A stretch of 64,000 bases of DNA, taken from Emmonsiellopsis sp. PD_33. Its lineage: Eukaryota; Ascomycota; Eurotiomycetes; Onygenales; Ajellomycetaceae. Position 1 is the stretch's first letter; each line of letters begins with the position of its first letter. Both the position numbers and the translations under genes were made by a program. The stretch lies in contig JANTQF010000003.1 in NCBI GenBank assembly GCA_032988165.1, positions 1-64,000 on the forward strand, written 5' to 3'. This document shows, piece by piece, positions 48,191-61,112 of this stretch. Below the pieces are notes generated by a model, which searched no databases, was not told the DNA's origin, and saw only the letters and a program-made list of their open reading frames with translations.

Positions 48191-48739
48191 TACTAGTACC
48201 AGAGGGGAGACTAGAAAAAATAAAAAGAAAAACATAATTAACTTACATATAGATTAAGTTATAAGAAATAGAATTTAAAGAGAGATTCAACTATCTATAT
48301 CAATTTATCTATAGAATTAATAGAGGATGAATCTTCAGAAATGTTGGTAGACATACTAAATCAAACTAATAAAGCTTAAGAAAACACTTAAAAGTTAGAT
48401 AAAGTTAGCTTCTTAGAATCATTTATTATAGTGATTTGAACTGATAGAGTTATATAATAGTATAATTATATGAAATAGAGAATAAACATGTAAATATATA
48501 CTCTCCACTAAATCTAGTTATTTTACTATTATTTTATTCCTGTAATTTTCTTTGTATAGATATAGCATTTTTTTTCAAATGGTTAGTAGAAGTTATATGA
48601 GTTAGAAAGAGGAAACTAAAAAATATAATCTCATATTTTTAAATTATAAGATTATAGGAGCTATTCCCTAGAAATCTAACTATATGCATGAAAAAGAGAA
48701 ATAAACAAGAATTTTAAAATTATAGAAAAATTTTTTTTA

Positions 48740-50525
48740 AGGAGGACCCATACAAATCTAAAGCTCAGAGTCCTTAAGAATATTATAGTAATACTAAAGA
48801 ATACATATAATCTTCTTTATTTTAGCTAAAATATAGGTAACCTCCTGCAGGTTAGTAGCAAACAAATAGTCAGATAAAATAATATATTAGTTTCATACTA
48901 TTCTATAGGAGAGCATCACAGCAGTAGGTAAAGAGATTAAAGAAGATAATATAGAAGCTATAAAAATAATAGCTACATGAGAAATCTTATAAGATAAACT
49001 TAGATTAATTATATAGAGGCTAAAAATAATACATAAAGTGAGAGTTTATAGAGAGGGGATAAGAATTGTTTCAGCTAAACTAGAAGTCTATATGAAAGTA
49101 AGAGAGATAGTCAGATGAATAAGAAAAGAGGACTTTAAATATAGAAAAGAAAAAGAAATTTCTAGAGCTTTTCTAGAAGTCTTATAATAGTAGAAGTAGT
49201 CTACTGAGAAGTTAGAATCATACAAATTAAGTAACTATAATAAGAGAAAGCTTACAATATAACTTGTAGTATTTTATCTAGCTATTTCAGAGACAGTAAG
49301 CACAGGTATAGGCACTCTTGCATGAGAGGAAGAGTAAAACACACAATTAAAAAAGGCCTAAATTATTAATATAATATTTACATGAGATATTAGCTTCACA
49401 ACTATAATAATACATTAGCATAATATTTAAATTCAAGTAATTATTATTAAAAGATTTATACTATAAAATGAGATCTTTCATTAGAGTTCATTACAGTAGA
49501 TAGAGAAGATTTGAGCTATACTTCTTATAATAGAAGTTTAGAAGGAACTTAAAGTTAATAAAGAGCCTGTAATAACTTAATAGACTCATATAGAGAGGAA
49601 TAGTCTTACACATGAGAAGGCTAGAATTATAATAATACTTAGAGAGTTTTATTATTATACTAAAATTCTTTAGCTCAATCTCATTAAAGATAATATTAGA
49701 ACTCTTATAGAACTCATGATACACATATAAAGCCATAGCACAGTCAGAGAAGTAGATATTATTATATTATATAAAGAGATATAGCTTATTAATATTAAGC
49801 TTTAGAGGTAAAGAAGACTTCAGGTATATAAAGAGATGAGGTTTAGATTAGATATTTATAAAATAATTATAAATAGTAGTCTGAGTAGATCTATAAGAAT
49901 CAGATAAGAGAGTTATAAGATTAAGACTCATATAGATAGAGAAGAGGTTAACATTGAGAGCCTTTATAATCTAATAATCTTAGATAATGATGTCTGCTGG
50001 AAAAATCATTAATATAGAGATTATAGAATAAACTCTAGAAATTTATAAAGATTAGGCTCTATAGCTGCATTAATATCTTTCTTGTCATTAGAGAAGGAGA
50101 AGAGGCTATTATAGACAAAGTTGATATCTTTACTAATAAGGTTATATAAATCCTATAACTCTTCATTGTCTGTATAATAAGGGAGCTGAGCTTGCACCTT
50201 ATATAGGAAATAAATTACAGTGATATTATTAGTGTATATAAGGTGAAGATCTAATATTATATGAGCCTACTCAATAAGCTAGCTGCAAAGAAGGGAGCTG
50301 TTAGTAAGATTAGATTACATGTAAGAATAGTCTTATAAAGTTTTATACTCATTAAAAAAGCCTAGTCTAAGGGTTAAAGATAATATATCAGCTATTAGAA
50401 GAAAATCTTTATCTTCTAAAAGAATGATATATAAGCAATTTTAACTGTAGATCTTCATGCACTTACTTAGAAAACTTACTGTAGGAAAATAAGATATAGA
50501 GTATTTATTAGACATCAACATCTTT
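48740..50525 (-). pseudogene. Antisense accessory reading frame of element B
   Basis: Antisense to gag-pol and inside the 3' LTR. The start codon is now ATA near 50525. An uninterrupted 81-codon run (49736-49491) contains HEFYKSSNIIFNEIELKNFS and YYNSSLLMCKTIPLYMSLL, and lines up with 25961-26242 of element D. Confidence 0.6.
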
Positions 50526-50794
50526 ATATAAGATAGGTAAAATGAGTATAGGAGGAGTTATATAATGATATAAGAAATTATTAGAATAAGACTCATATAG
50601 AAGGAGATAAGAGAATTTACTTGCATGTGAGAGGTTATTTTTCTTTGGAAGATAGAGCTGTGAGAGGTTTATTTTATATAAGGAGAAGTAATTACCTAGT
50701 ATTATAACTAAATTAGATTAGTATGATCAGTGAATTATATAATTCTACCTTAGATGACTGCCTTCAGGGTAAAGTCAAGTTTGATGGGGAAGAA

Positions 50795-50968
50795 TGTAGT
50801 TTTCAGGATTATATGACCAGTTCATATAATTATATGTAGCTCTATTGTGCTGCCTGGTGCTACTATATACTATACTTCTTTTTATACTATAATTTCACCT
50901 ATTTCATTATATATAATTACATGATCTTTTCCATAGCTTTCATACAAGTAGACATCTTTAGAATCATA
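50795..50968 (+). repeat. 3' LTR of element B
   Basis: 174 bp, TGTAGTTTTCAGGATTATATG...GAATCATA, preceded by a purine tract and followed by GTTA. Confidence 0.9.
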
Positions 50969-51055
50969 GTTACTCAAAATAAAACATTCTTAGAGTTATA
51001 CTAACTATTATAAGAATAAGAGGATTACTTTTACTTTTTCTTTTATATTTAAACT
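50969..51055. other. Spacer between elements B and C
   Basis: 87 bp of AT-rich older DNA running from the GTTA copy of B to the AACT copy of C. Confidence 0.7.
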
Positions 51056-51229
51056 TATGGTTTTCAGGATCATGTGACTAGTTCACATGATCATACATAG
51101 CCCTATTATGCTACCTGATGCTACTATGTACTACACTCCTTTTCATACTACAGTCTCACCTATTTTATTGTATATAATTGCATGATCTTTTCTATAGCTT
51201 TCATACAATCAGATATCTTTAAAATCACA
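51056..51229 (+). repeat. 5' LTR of element C
   Basis: 174 bp, TATGGTTTTCAGGATCATG...AAAATCACA. It is the least mutated LTR around the CATGTG/CACATG sites. Confidence 0.9.
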
Positions 51230-51637
51230 TTTAATAGTATATCTAAACACTAACTATTCATACAGCCAAGTAACATGGCTTTCTGCTGATGAGATAGCTC
51301 ATTGTACTACATTAGATGATTCTATGAAATCACCTGAGATTCATCAGAAAACACCCTTATAAGACAGAATGTGAATGCTACATAGCTGAATGCAAGGTCA
51401 TACAATCTAATCCTAAATGAATAACATGATTGTGTATAAGTAATAGTAACCTCAGTAATTTCCTGAGATAAGAAAGGAGTAGTTAGTGATTTCAGAGAAG
51501 ACTATATCCCTGATCACATGAATATAAAAGTCTTAAGAATGTCTACTGAAATGAGAAATAAAAGTAACATTCTTCAATCTTTCCTATAATAATCTTTCTT
51601 ATCTTCTTATAAGCTAAAAATTTCTCATAATATAATA

Positions 51638-54600
51638 ATGAATCTCAAACTGTAGGATACCTCCATTGAAGCCTACAATCAGAGCCCTAATAATATCTAT
51701 TAATTATTGCCTGAACTGTAGGATGTCATCTAATGAATACTTTATCTGATCTCTACTAATGAAGTTCCAGAAGTATAGAATAGCATCCTTCAAGCCATCT
51801 TGTATAACTGCAAGATTATAATAGAGTAGATGAGGAATACTATCTGTCATGAGAATATATAATTTATTTAGATAAATAAGGAATTTATTATAAAGTTAGT
51901 AGATAATCTACATAATGTCTAAATCTAAAATAATGCTTTTGAAGAGGAACTCACTAATATACACTGTAATTAGATGAACTTAGAATTAATCCTGTATGAT
52001 TAAATTTTTAATCTTTAATATCAGGTAAGGAAATAATCTAATAATCTCTTTCTATTTATATAAATCATCAATAAACTGATTATTCTTATACTAGGTATTA
52101 GTACTTCAACTAAACATGATCTATCATTAAGGTGGACAGTCAAGTAAAGAGATGATAATTGGGGAAATGAACTACCTACTTTAGAATATATTAAAACATC
52201 TGAGATAGTAAAACTTCTAATATATGATGAGCTATATAAGAATGATACAGCTGTATGATGAGTCATCAAGATGAAAGCTTACTTTCAGAATGAGTGGAAG
52301 CTCACAGAAAAGAACCCTATAAGTTATTAGAAGACCTTTAGGGGTATCAACCTACTTCATAGGAGTGTTAAAAACCTTTGAAAAAGTCTTGAGAAACTCT
52401 ATTTGAATGATCCACTCAATTACTTCCTCTCTAAATTATAGGAGGATTTTACACACTGAGTTATTAGGAACTTTAAAGAACTAGATGCTAATGTGAAGTA
52501 CAATAAATAATTTATAAATCTTTACTAAATTAAGGATCTAATATCATATTATACTAATTTTAATAGATTATATAATAAAATGATCTTACAACTTCTGTCT
52601 CAGAACCTACTAGATTTCTTTATCATATTTATATCTAATATTATAAAAAGTAAATAAAATTATTTGGATATTCATCTGAAGACTGTTCAGAAAGTTTATA
52701 ACATTCTTTTTCATTAAGAGATTACTTTAAAATACTTAAATTTAATAAATTATACTTTCAGGAATATGCATGCTTCTACAGCAACATCATATGATTCTAA
52801 TATTATGAATATTAATCTTAATGTGATCATTGAAGCTCTGAATCCTCTGAAGAAGAACAGTCAAGCCTGAAAATTATAATGTAAGAGGTATAAAGCCTAT
52901 TTTCATTGTGGTTGCCTGAATCATAGTATTCAGACTTACCCTATAAATCCTAAGAATAAGGAAGTAAAAAACTTGCAGGATCAGTAAGTCCTAAGACACT
53001 TACTAATTAATTGTGAAAAGCCTTACAGGTTCTTAAATTGAAGGACCTGTATGATCTGCTGAATCCTATAAATGCAGGATGACAACTAATAGAATTGAAA
53101 AAGGAAGTTAATAAGTTAAAGAAACATTTAAATGTAGTTAGAGAGAAGTTACTAATATATTTAAATCTTATTAAAACTAATCATATAATACTCATCTGAG
53201 CTCTAGCTGATACAGGCATTTTTATAGTCTACATCAGAGATCATATCTCATGCTAATTACTAGAGGTCTCATGCATGAAGGATCTCAAGTGAGTAAAACT
53301 TTCAGATAAAAAATGAATCCTCTCACCTATCTGAATTAAATTTCCTTTGCATTTCAGGGGATGATCCTGTTGGATTTAGATGCATGAGCTTGCTAATATT
53401 GAATATAATTTCATCTTAGGATTAGATTGATTCAAACAGTTTAATCTAAACATTGATTAGGTGATATACTGCATGAGATTAACTAATAGGAAGAAAAAGA
53501 TTCATGAAATTCTTCCTCATAATATATAATATATGTTTAGTACTCCTCAGATTGAAGATCTCAATCTCATGACATCTCATCAGATACATTGAATAGACTG
53601 TAAGGGCTATATAGAGATAATGTTATATATTATATAAAAAAAGAATGAACCTGAGAAACTACCTGCATTAATCAATTTAAGGGAAGAGAAATATATAAAA
53701 GCTCTATTATTTAAGTACAGTAATGTCTTCTGAACTGTCTTGCTACTAAAGTTACTATCTGAATGAGAATTCATTCATAAGATTGATACTAAGGACTCAT
53801 AACTAATTAACATTAATATATACTCTTTTTTATAGGTACATTTAGAGGAACAGCAACAGCAGATTAAAGAACTACTGAAATGAGGCCTCATATAATTCTC
53901 CTTAAGTTTATAAGAGTTTCTAGTGCTTTTTGTGAAGAAATCCTATAATAAATAATATATGTATATTAATTATTAAGTACTCAACTTAATTATAAAAAAG
54001 AACAGCTATCTCCTCCTATAAATCTAACAGCAGCTTGATACTATAAATGATATAAAATATCTTATGAAGATCAACCTTTTATCTAACTTCTATCAAGTTT
54101 GTGTGGGAGAGATATCTATTCCAAAGACTGCCTTTAATATCTAATGAGATAAATTTAAGTGAACTATACTACTAATGGATCTTACAAACACATTCATTAT
54201 ATTTCAGATAATAATGAATATCATTCTATGAGAAGAAAATAGCTACTAATATCTAGTATATTTAAATAACATTCTGATTTTCTCTAACTCATATGAAGAG
54301 TATCTCAAGCACATTGAATATATTCTCTTGATGCTGAAGGCATACAAGCTCTATATAAAATCCTCAAAATGTTAATTTGAGATGCAGGAAATAGAGTTTA
54401 TAGGTTATATTATTAGGAGAGGAAAGATTAGACCCCTGTCTGAGAAAATTAAAGTAATTTTAAATTAGTTGAGACTGTGAAATATCTATTATATCAGGTA
54501 GTTCTTAGATCTTACATTATATTATTATCACTTTATAAAGAAGTTCATTGCTCTAGCAGCTCCTCTATTGAATCTACTGAAGGAAATAGATGAGCTATTA

Positions 54601-56620
54601 TACAAAAAGAGATTTTAATCAATAGTTTAGAATATATCATATGAGGAAGCCTTCATCAGGTTGTATAAATATATAATAACCTTATCTATTCTTATACAGT
54701 TAAACTAGATAAAAGCTTTCATAATTGAGATCAACACCTCTAAGTGAGTAATTAGATGTACCCTGTTGCAAGAAGGTCTAGATAGAAAGCTTCATTTAGT
54801 TGCATATAATAAATGAAAGCTTTTGAGTGCTAAATTAAACTATTTAATACATAAGAAAGAACTTCTTATGATACAGTACATCCTGTACATATAGCACTAA
54901 TACATTAAAAATAATTAGTAGATGACAGTAGTCACAGATCATGAGAGTCTTATATATCTTTATACTATAAAATATCTATTAAAGCATTTAGTATGATAAG
55001 TATCTCAGTTTCAAGAATATAACATCTTCCTCAAATATTACAAGAGAATAGAAGTGATTATTCCTAATACTATTAGTTATAGATCTAACTTTATGAGAGA
55101 GAGTTCTGTAAATCTTATATAGGAAGAGATCATCCTGAATGTCATTAAGGGTTTAAATAAAATAAAATGATATGAGGTTATACTTAAATAATTTAATGCA
55201 AATAAAAAGCTAAAGAATCTGAAACTTACATGTGTCATTAAGAAGATGTGTGATCTTATGAAGCTGGAAAAATTAGAGGATGATATTATACTATATTATA
55301 ATTTTAAGTATACTGAGGCTCTCTATCTTAAGCCTTTATTCTACTGAAATTTAGTTGTCTAATTATACTATAAGTTCAGACATTTTGAGAGTCCTAGCCT
55401 GCTGAGCATCTTACAAACATATACCTACTAGCTAGATATAGAAAATGATGTCTAAGATTTTATGAAGTAATATCTAAACTATTAGATAATATAGGACTCT
55501 AAGTTAGAACTGAAGCATGAAGAAGTATAGCATCAGATTAATAATATAATTTAGTTTTTTAAATGTTAGAGGATTAATCTCATCAGCATTCTTTCTTATA
55601 TGCTGAATGAGAACTACTGGATTATCACAGCTATTAATTATATGATTAGCTGACCTCTAGTAAAAGCTATTCTCAATATGATAGAGGAAATAGTTGCCCA
55701 GTTTTTACATGAAGATATTTATATGAACTATAATATACTATAAGAAATTCTAATAGATAATAGGATAAATCTAGTAGAAGAAGGTGTCAGGCACTTCATG
55801 ATATAACTATAGATAAAGTATTGTATGATAATATTTTATTATCTATATACTAATGAAAAGATGAAGAGACTGAATGAGATTCTGGGTCAGATGCTAATAA
55901 AATATCTTATAAGGAAGTTAATAAGATTGTAGGATGAATATCTTTTATAGACACTTTTTATAATATAAATTTATTAATACTTTATTATGAAGTACTTATT
56001 ATTCTATCTTTTATATAGCCTGCAACCTTACATTCTGGAGGATGCATCTGATTCAGTAGGAAAGAATCTAATAATAGATGATATCAAGTTGAGGATAAAA
56101 GTCATTATAAATATATAGACTTAGATAAATAAGTTACTACTCAATCATATAATTCATTTGAAAAGAATTAGAAATTCTCTTATAATAAAGAGTAACATCA
56201 AGAAAGGATAATAGGTTTTCATCTGAAATGAGGAGCCTGAAAAATTTCAGTCAAGATGATTTAAATTATATTAGATGATAAAAGCTCATCTACTTGACAT
56301 ATATATATTTAAGGAACTAGAGGGCTGAGTCCTACAACATCTTATTAATAGCTTATAATTAATGAAGACTAAAATAGATAATTCTGAGAGATTATAATTA
56401 TTTATAGTGATTTCATCCATACTAAAGAAAAAGAGCATTATAATTAAGAAGCTTTTGAAAGTCAGGAAAATCATCAACACATATAAACTAGATGATATTA
56501 CTTACTTAGAGCTTTTAACTATTATATGAAAGAAATGGGAGGCCTTGGAAGCTATAGAATGCTTACATAAACTAATAAGTAATAAAATAATAGTAGACTA
56601 TATAATCCTTAGACACTGTT
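51638..56620 (+). pseudogene. gag-pol of element C
   Basis: The gag ATG is at 51638. The knuckle region (52898-52938) reads YFHCGCLNHSIQTY; with the two outer Tyr codons as mutated Cys it fits CX2CX4HX4C. The slip site is at 52966-52972. The pol frame then runs through KALQVLKLKDLYDLL and a Lys-rich coiled-coil-like segment to the aspartic protease ADTGIFIVYIRD (53206-53241), RT, RNase H and integrase (about 55580-55880). Only RIP-type stops interrupt it. Confidence 0.85.
52966..53004 (+). promoter_or_regulatory. -1 frameshift cassette, element C (slip site plus stem-loop)
   Basis: The slip heptamer A AAA AAC (52966-52972) is followed after 10 nt by a perfect 7-bp stem AGTAAGT (52983-52989) and ACTTACT (52998-53004) with an 8-nt loop. 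The frame before is gag and the frame after is pol. The geometry is that of a programmed -1 frameshift signal. Confidence 0.65.
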
Positions 56621-57159
56621 AGCATTAGAGGGGAGGCTGGAAAAAACAAAAAGAAAAACACAATTAACTTACATGTGAGTTAAATTATAGAAAATAGAAT
56701 CCAGAGAGGAATTCAACTATCTATATTAGTTTATCTATAGAATTAATGAAGGATGAATCTTCAGAAGCATCAATAGATATACTAAATTAAATTAATGAGG
56801 CTTAAAGAGATGCCTGAGAGTCAGGCAAGATTAATTTCTTAGAATCATTCACTATAGTGATTTGAACTGGTAGAGTTATATGATAGTATAATCATATAGA
56901 GTAGGAAATAAATGTGTAAATGTATACTCTCTACTAAATCTAGTTATTTTTACTATTATTTTATTCCTATAATTTCCTTTGTATGGGTATGACATTCTTT
57001 TCAAATGATTAGTAGAAGTCATATGAATTAGAAAGGAGAAACTAGAAAATATGATCTTATATTTTTAGACTATAGAGCTATAAGAGCTATTTCTCAGAAA
57101 TCTAACTACATACATGAAAAAGAGAAATAAATAAGAATTTTAAAATCATAGGAAAAAAA

Positions 57160-58958
57160 TTTTTTTTTGGAAGGAAGACCCATATAAATTTAAAGCTCAG
57201 AGTCCTCAAGAATATTATAATAATACTGAAGAATACATATGATCTTCTCTATCTCAGCTAAAGTATAGATAATCTCCTGTAGGTTAATAATGAATAAACA
57301 GTCAGATAAGATAATATACTAATTCTATACTATTCTATAAGAGAGTATCATAGTAATAGATAAAGAGATTAAAGAAGGTAGTATGAAAGCTGTAGAGGTA
57401 ACAGCTATGCAAGAGATCTTATAGAATAAATCTAGATTAATCATATGGAGGCTAGGAATAATGTGCAGGGCAGAAGTCTACAGAGAGAGGGTAAAAACTA
57501 TTTTAGCTGAGCTGAGAGTCTACATGGAGGTAGGAAAGATAGTTAGATAAGTAGAGAAAAAGGACTTTAAATATAAGAAAGAGGAAGAAATCTTTAGAAC
57601 TTTTCTAAAGGCCTTATAATAGTAAGGATAGTCTACTAAGAGTTAGAATTATATGAAGTAAATAATTATAATAAGGGAGAGCTTATAATATAGCTTGCAG
57701 TGTTTCATCTGGCTATTTCAGAGATAATAAATATAGGTATAAGTGCTCTTATGCAAGAGGAAGGATAGAATATACAGCTAAAAAGAGTTTAAACTATTAG
57801 TATAATATTCATATAGAATATCAGCTTTATAGTTATAATAGTATATTAGTATAGCATCTAAGTTCAGACAATTATTATTAAAAAACTTATATTATAGTAT
57901 AAGATCTTCCATTAGAGTCCATTGCAGCAGATAGAGGAGGTTTGAGCTATACTTTTTATAATAAGAGTTTAAGAGAAACTTAAGATTAATGAAAGACTTA
58001 TAATAGTTTAATAGATTTATATAAAGAGGTATAGTCTCATGCATGAGAAGGCTGAAGTTATAATAATACTTAGAAAATCTTATTATTATATTAAAGTTCT
58101 TCAGGCTGATCTCATTAGAGATGATATTAGAATTCTTATAGTATTTATAGTAAGAGTATAAAGTTATAGTACAGTTAGAGAAATAAGTAATATCATATTA
58201 CATGAAGAGGTGTAGCTTGTTGAGTTCAATCTTCAAAGATAAGAAAGACTTTAAGTGCACAGGAAGATAAGATTTAAGCTAAATATTTATAGGATAATTA
58301 TAGATAGTAATTCAGGTAGATTTATAAGAATTAGGTAAAGAAATTATAGGGTTAAGATCTGTGCAGGTGAAAGAGAGGTTAGCATTGAGAGCCTTTACAG
58401 TCTGACAGTCTTATATAATAATGTCTGCAATGTAAATTATTAGCACAGAAACTATAGAATAGGTTTTAGAAACTCATAAAGGTTAGACTCTACAGTTGTA
58501 TTGATATCTTCCTTATTATTAGAGAAGAAAAAGAGACTATTACAGGTAAAGTTAACATTCATATTAATAAGGTCATATAAATTCTATAGCTCATCTTCAT
58601 TCATATAATGAGGGAGCTGAACTTGCACCTTATACAAGAAATGAATCATAATAGTATTACTAGTGATTATGAGGTAGAGGTCTAATATTATATAAGCTTA
58701 CTTAATGAGTTAACCACAAAGGAGAGAGCTATTAGTGAGATTAAATTATATGTGAGAATAATCTTATAAGGCTTCATATTCATTAAAAAGGTCTAATCTG
58801 AGAGTTAAAGATAATATACTGGTCATCAGGAGAAAGTCTTTATCTTCCAAGAGGATGAAATATAAGCAATTTTAGCTGTAAATCTTCATATACTTACTTA
58901 GGAAACCTACTATAAAGAGGCAAGATATGAGGTGTTTATCAGAGATCAACATCTTCAT
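57160..58958 (-). pseudogene. Antisense accessory reading frame of element C
   Basis: The ATG at 58958 (minus) reads MKMLISDKH, followed by the same conserved blocks as in A (for example VQAQLPHYMNEDEL near 58600). It ends near 57160. Interrupted by RIP-type stops. Confidence 0.58.
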
Positions 58959-59212
58959 GTGAGATGAGTAAAATAAGTGTAGGAGAAATTATATAACATA
59001 TAGATAAGAATAGTATAAGAAAGGAGAGTAATTAGAATTAGATGATTAGAATGTTAATTTTCTTTAGAGAATAAAGCTGTGAGAGGTTTATTTTATGTAA
59101 AAAAGATGATTATCTAGTATTATAGCTAAATTAGGTTAGTATGATTAGTAAATTATATAATTCTACCTCAGGTAACTACCTTTAGGGTGAAGTTAAGTTT
59201 AATGGGAGAGAA

Positions 59213-59386
59213 TATAGTTTTTAGAATCATATGACCAGTTCATATGATCATATATAGCTCTATTATACTATCTAGTACTACTATATACTATACTCCTTTT
59301 CATACTACAGTCTCACCTATTTCATTGTATATAATCATATAATCTTTTCTATAGCTTTCATATAATCAGATACCTTTAGAATCACA
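59213..59386 (+). repeat. 3' LTR of element C
   Basis: 174 bp, TATAGTTTTTAGAATCATATG...AGAATCACA, preceded by GGGAGAGAA and followed by AACT. Confidence 0.9.
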
Positions 59387-60684
59387 AACTTATTAAAGAG
59401 TCTATCATCTACTTTCTCTTCTTTGAGGCTTATAAGTTATTATCTTTCTTCTTTAAGAATATATATTTAATAAATTCATTATTATTATTTATCTTTATTA
59501 GTTTTAAATTCCTTCCTCATCTTTTAACTAGTAAGTATCTATATATCATGCAGGTCCAGGGTAGTATCTATCATATAATAAGATTATTAGAGATAAGTAT
59601 AAATTTTATTACTTTTACTCAGCTTTATTTTCTTAATCCTCAGGAGACTACCTGGAATTATATTTGAGGTTAAGATTTTAAGCTCAGATAGTATGAGATT
59701 ATCACCTTGCTTAATATCTATATTTATTTGAATAATCCCTTTATTAGCATCCTCCATTAGGTTAAGAATGTTTTATATGATAGTGCTGATGAGTCTTTTT
59801 ATTTATATCTGAATTCTTCTCTTCATCTTATATTAAATAAGAATAGAAGCTATTATTATAATCTACTTATTACTACTAATAAGCTCATCTTATTTATACC
59901 TAATATAACTTATAAATTCTTTAGTATTAATTATAGAGATATATATCTTTATCTCTATTAGCCTTCTACTGCTGAAGATCTATCAAGCTATTAGATTATA
60001 CTTTAGAAGCTTTAAGAGAGTAATTTAACTTTAAATTTTATAAGGTCTTTCTTAAGATTTATAATAATAGGCCCTGCATCAGATTTAACTACTTACTCTT
60101 ACATTTTCATTCATTTTCAGTATTTTCTCTTCTTTTCTTTAGTATATACTCTATTCTATTCTACTAGAGAGTTTAGCTATTTATATCATATAACTTTAGA
60201 TGATTTAACAGCCAGAGGTTAGTCCTACCTTATATATATCTTAATGTTTTAGTTTACTAATTAGCTTTCTATTTTTTAGATATATTTTATAAGTATATAA
60301 ATTTAATCATCACTTAGTTCTATTACTATCAACTTTATATTCATACTAATTTCTTTAATCTTCCTTATTGCAGCTGGTTCCTCTTCTAGTAATAGCTGCT
60401 GAATATATAACTAACTATTAATAACTTTAAACTTAAATTCTATCTTTATAATCAGTTAAAGCTCTATATGAATCTCTATAGCCCTTCTTAACTTTAGATG
60501 TAGAATAATATTAATACTAGTAATACTAGTTATAATATACTACTTACTTGATTCATTAAGAGGTTCTACTATCATTAAAATATCTATTAGAATTTCATGG
60601 CTTTAGTATATTACTTTTATAAGCCTACTCTATTTATTATCTTTACTGTAAACCCTGAGTAGGAGAAGATTCAGTCTGAGCTTC
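59387..60684. other. Spacer between elements C and E (older AT-rich DNA)
   Basis: About 1.3 kb with no CG and no open frame of note. Some stretches around 59620-60000 read for short distances between stops, suggesting another decayed element, but none can be identified. Confidence 0.5.
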
Positions 60685-60858
60685 TATAATTCTGAAGGTG
60701 TCTAATTGTGTGAAAGCTATAGAAAAGATTATGCAATTATATACAATGAAATAGGTGAAACTGTAGTATGAAAAGGGGTGTAATATATAATAGTACCAGG
60801 CAGTGTGATAGAGCTACATATAATCATATGAACTAGTCATGTGATTCTGAAAACCACA
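60685..60858 (-). repeat. 3' LTR of element E
   Basis: 174 bp, TATAATTCTGAAGG...AAAACCACA on the plus strand. Confidence 0.88.
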
Positions 60859-61112
60859 TCCTCCCCCATTAAACTTGACTTCACCCTAAAGGTAGTCATC
60901 TGAGGTAGAATTATATAATTCACTAATCATATTAACCTGATTCAGTTATAATACTAGATAATTATCTTCTTCATATAAAATAAACCTTTCATAACTTTAT
61001 TTCCTAAAGAAAATTAACATTCTGATTACTTAGTTCTAATTACTCTCCTTTTTTATACTACTTTTATCTATACATTATATGACTCCTCCTACACTCATTT
61101 CACTTATCTCAC

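Larger units (their letters stand above)
42630..50968 (+). mobile_element. Ty3/gypsy LTR retrotransposon B (RIP-degraded, full length)
   Basis: 8339 bp, plus orientation, with 174-bp LTRs and perfect 4-bp duplications GTTA (42626-42629 and 50969-50972). It has the same order of parts as A. LTR termini have themselves mutated (TATGG for TGTGG at the left, CATA for CACA at the right). Confidence 0.92.
51056..59386 (+). mobile_element. Ty3/gypsy LTR retrotransposon C (RIP-degraded, full length)
   Basis: 8331 bp, plus orientation, with 174-bp LTRs and perfect duplications AACT (51052-51055 and 59387-59390). It retains several ancestral residues lost in A, notably the zinc knuckle and the protease DTG. 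Confidence 0.92.
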
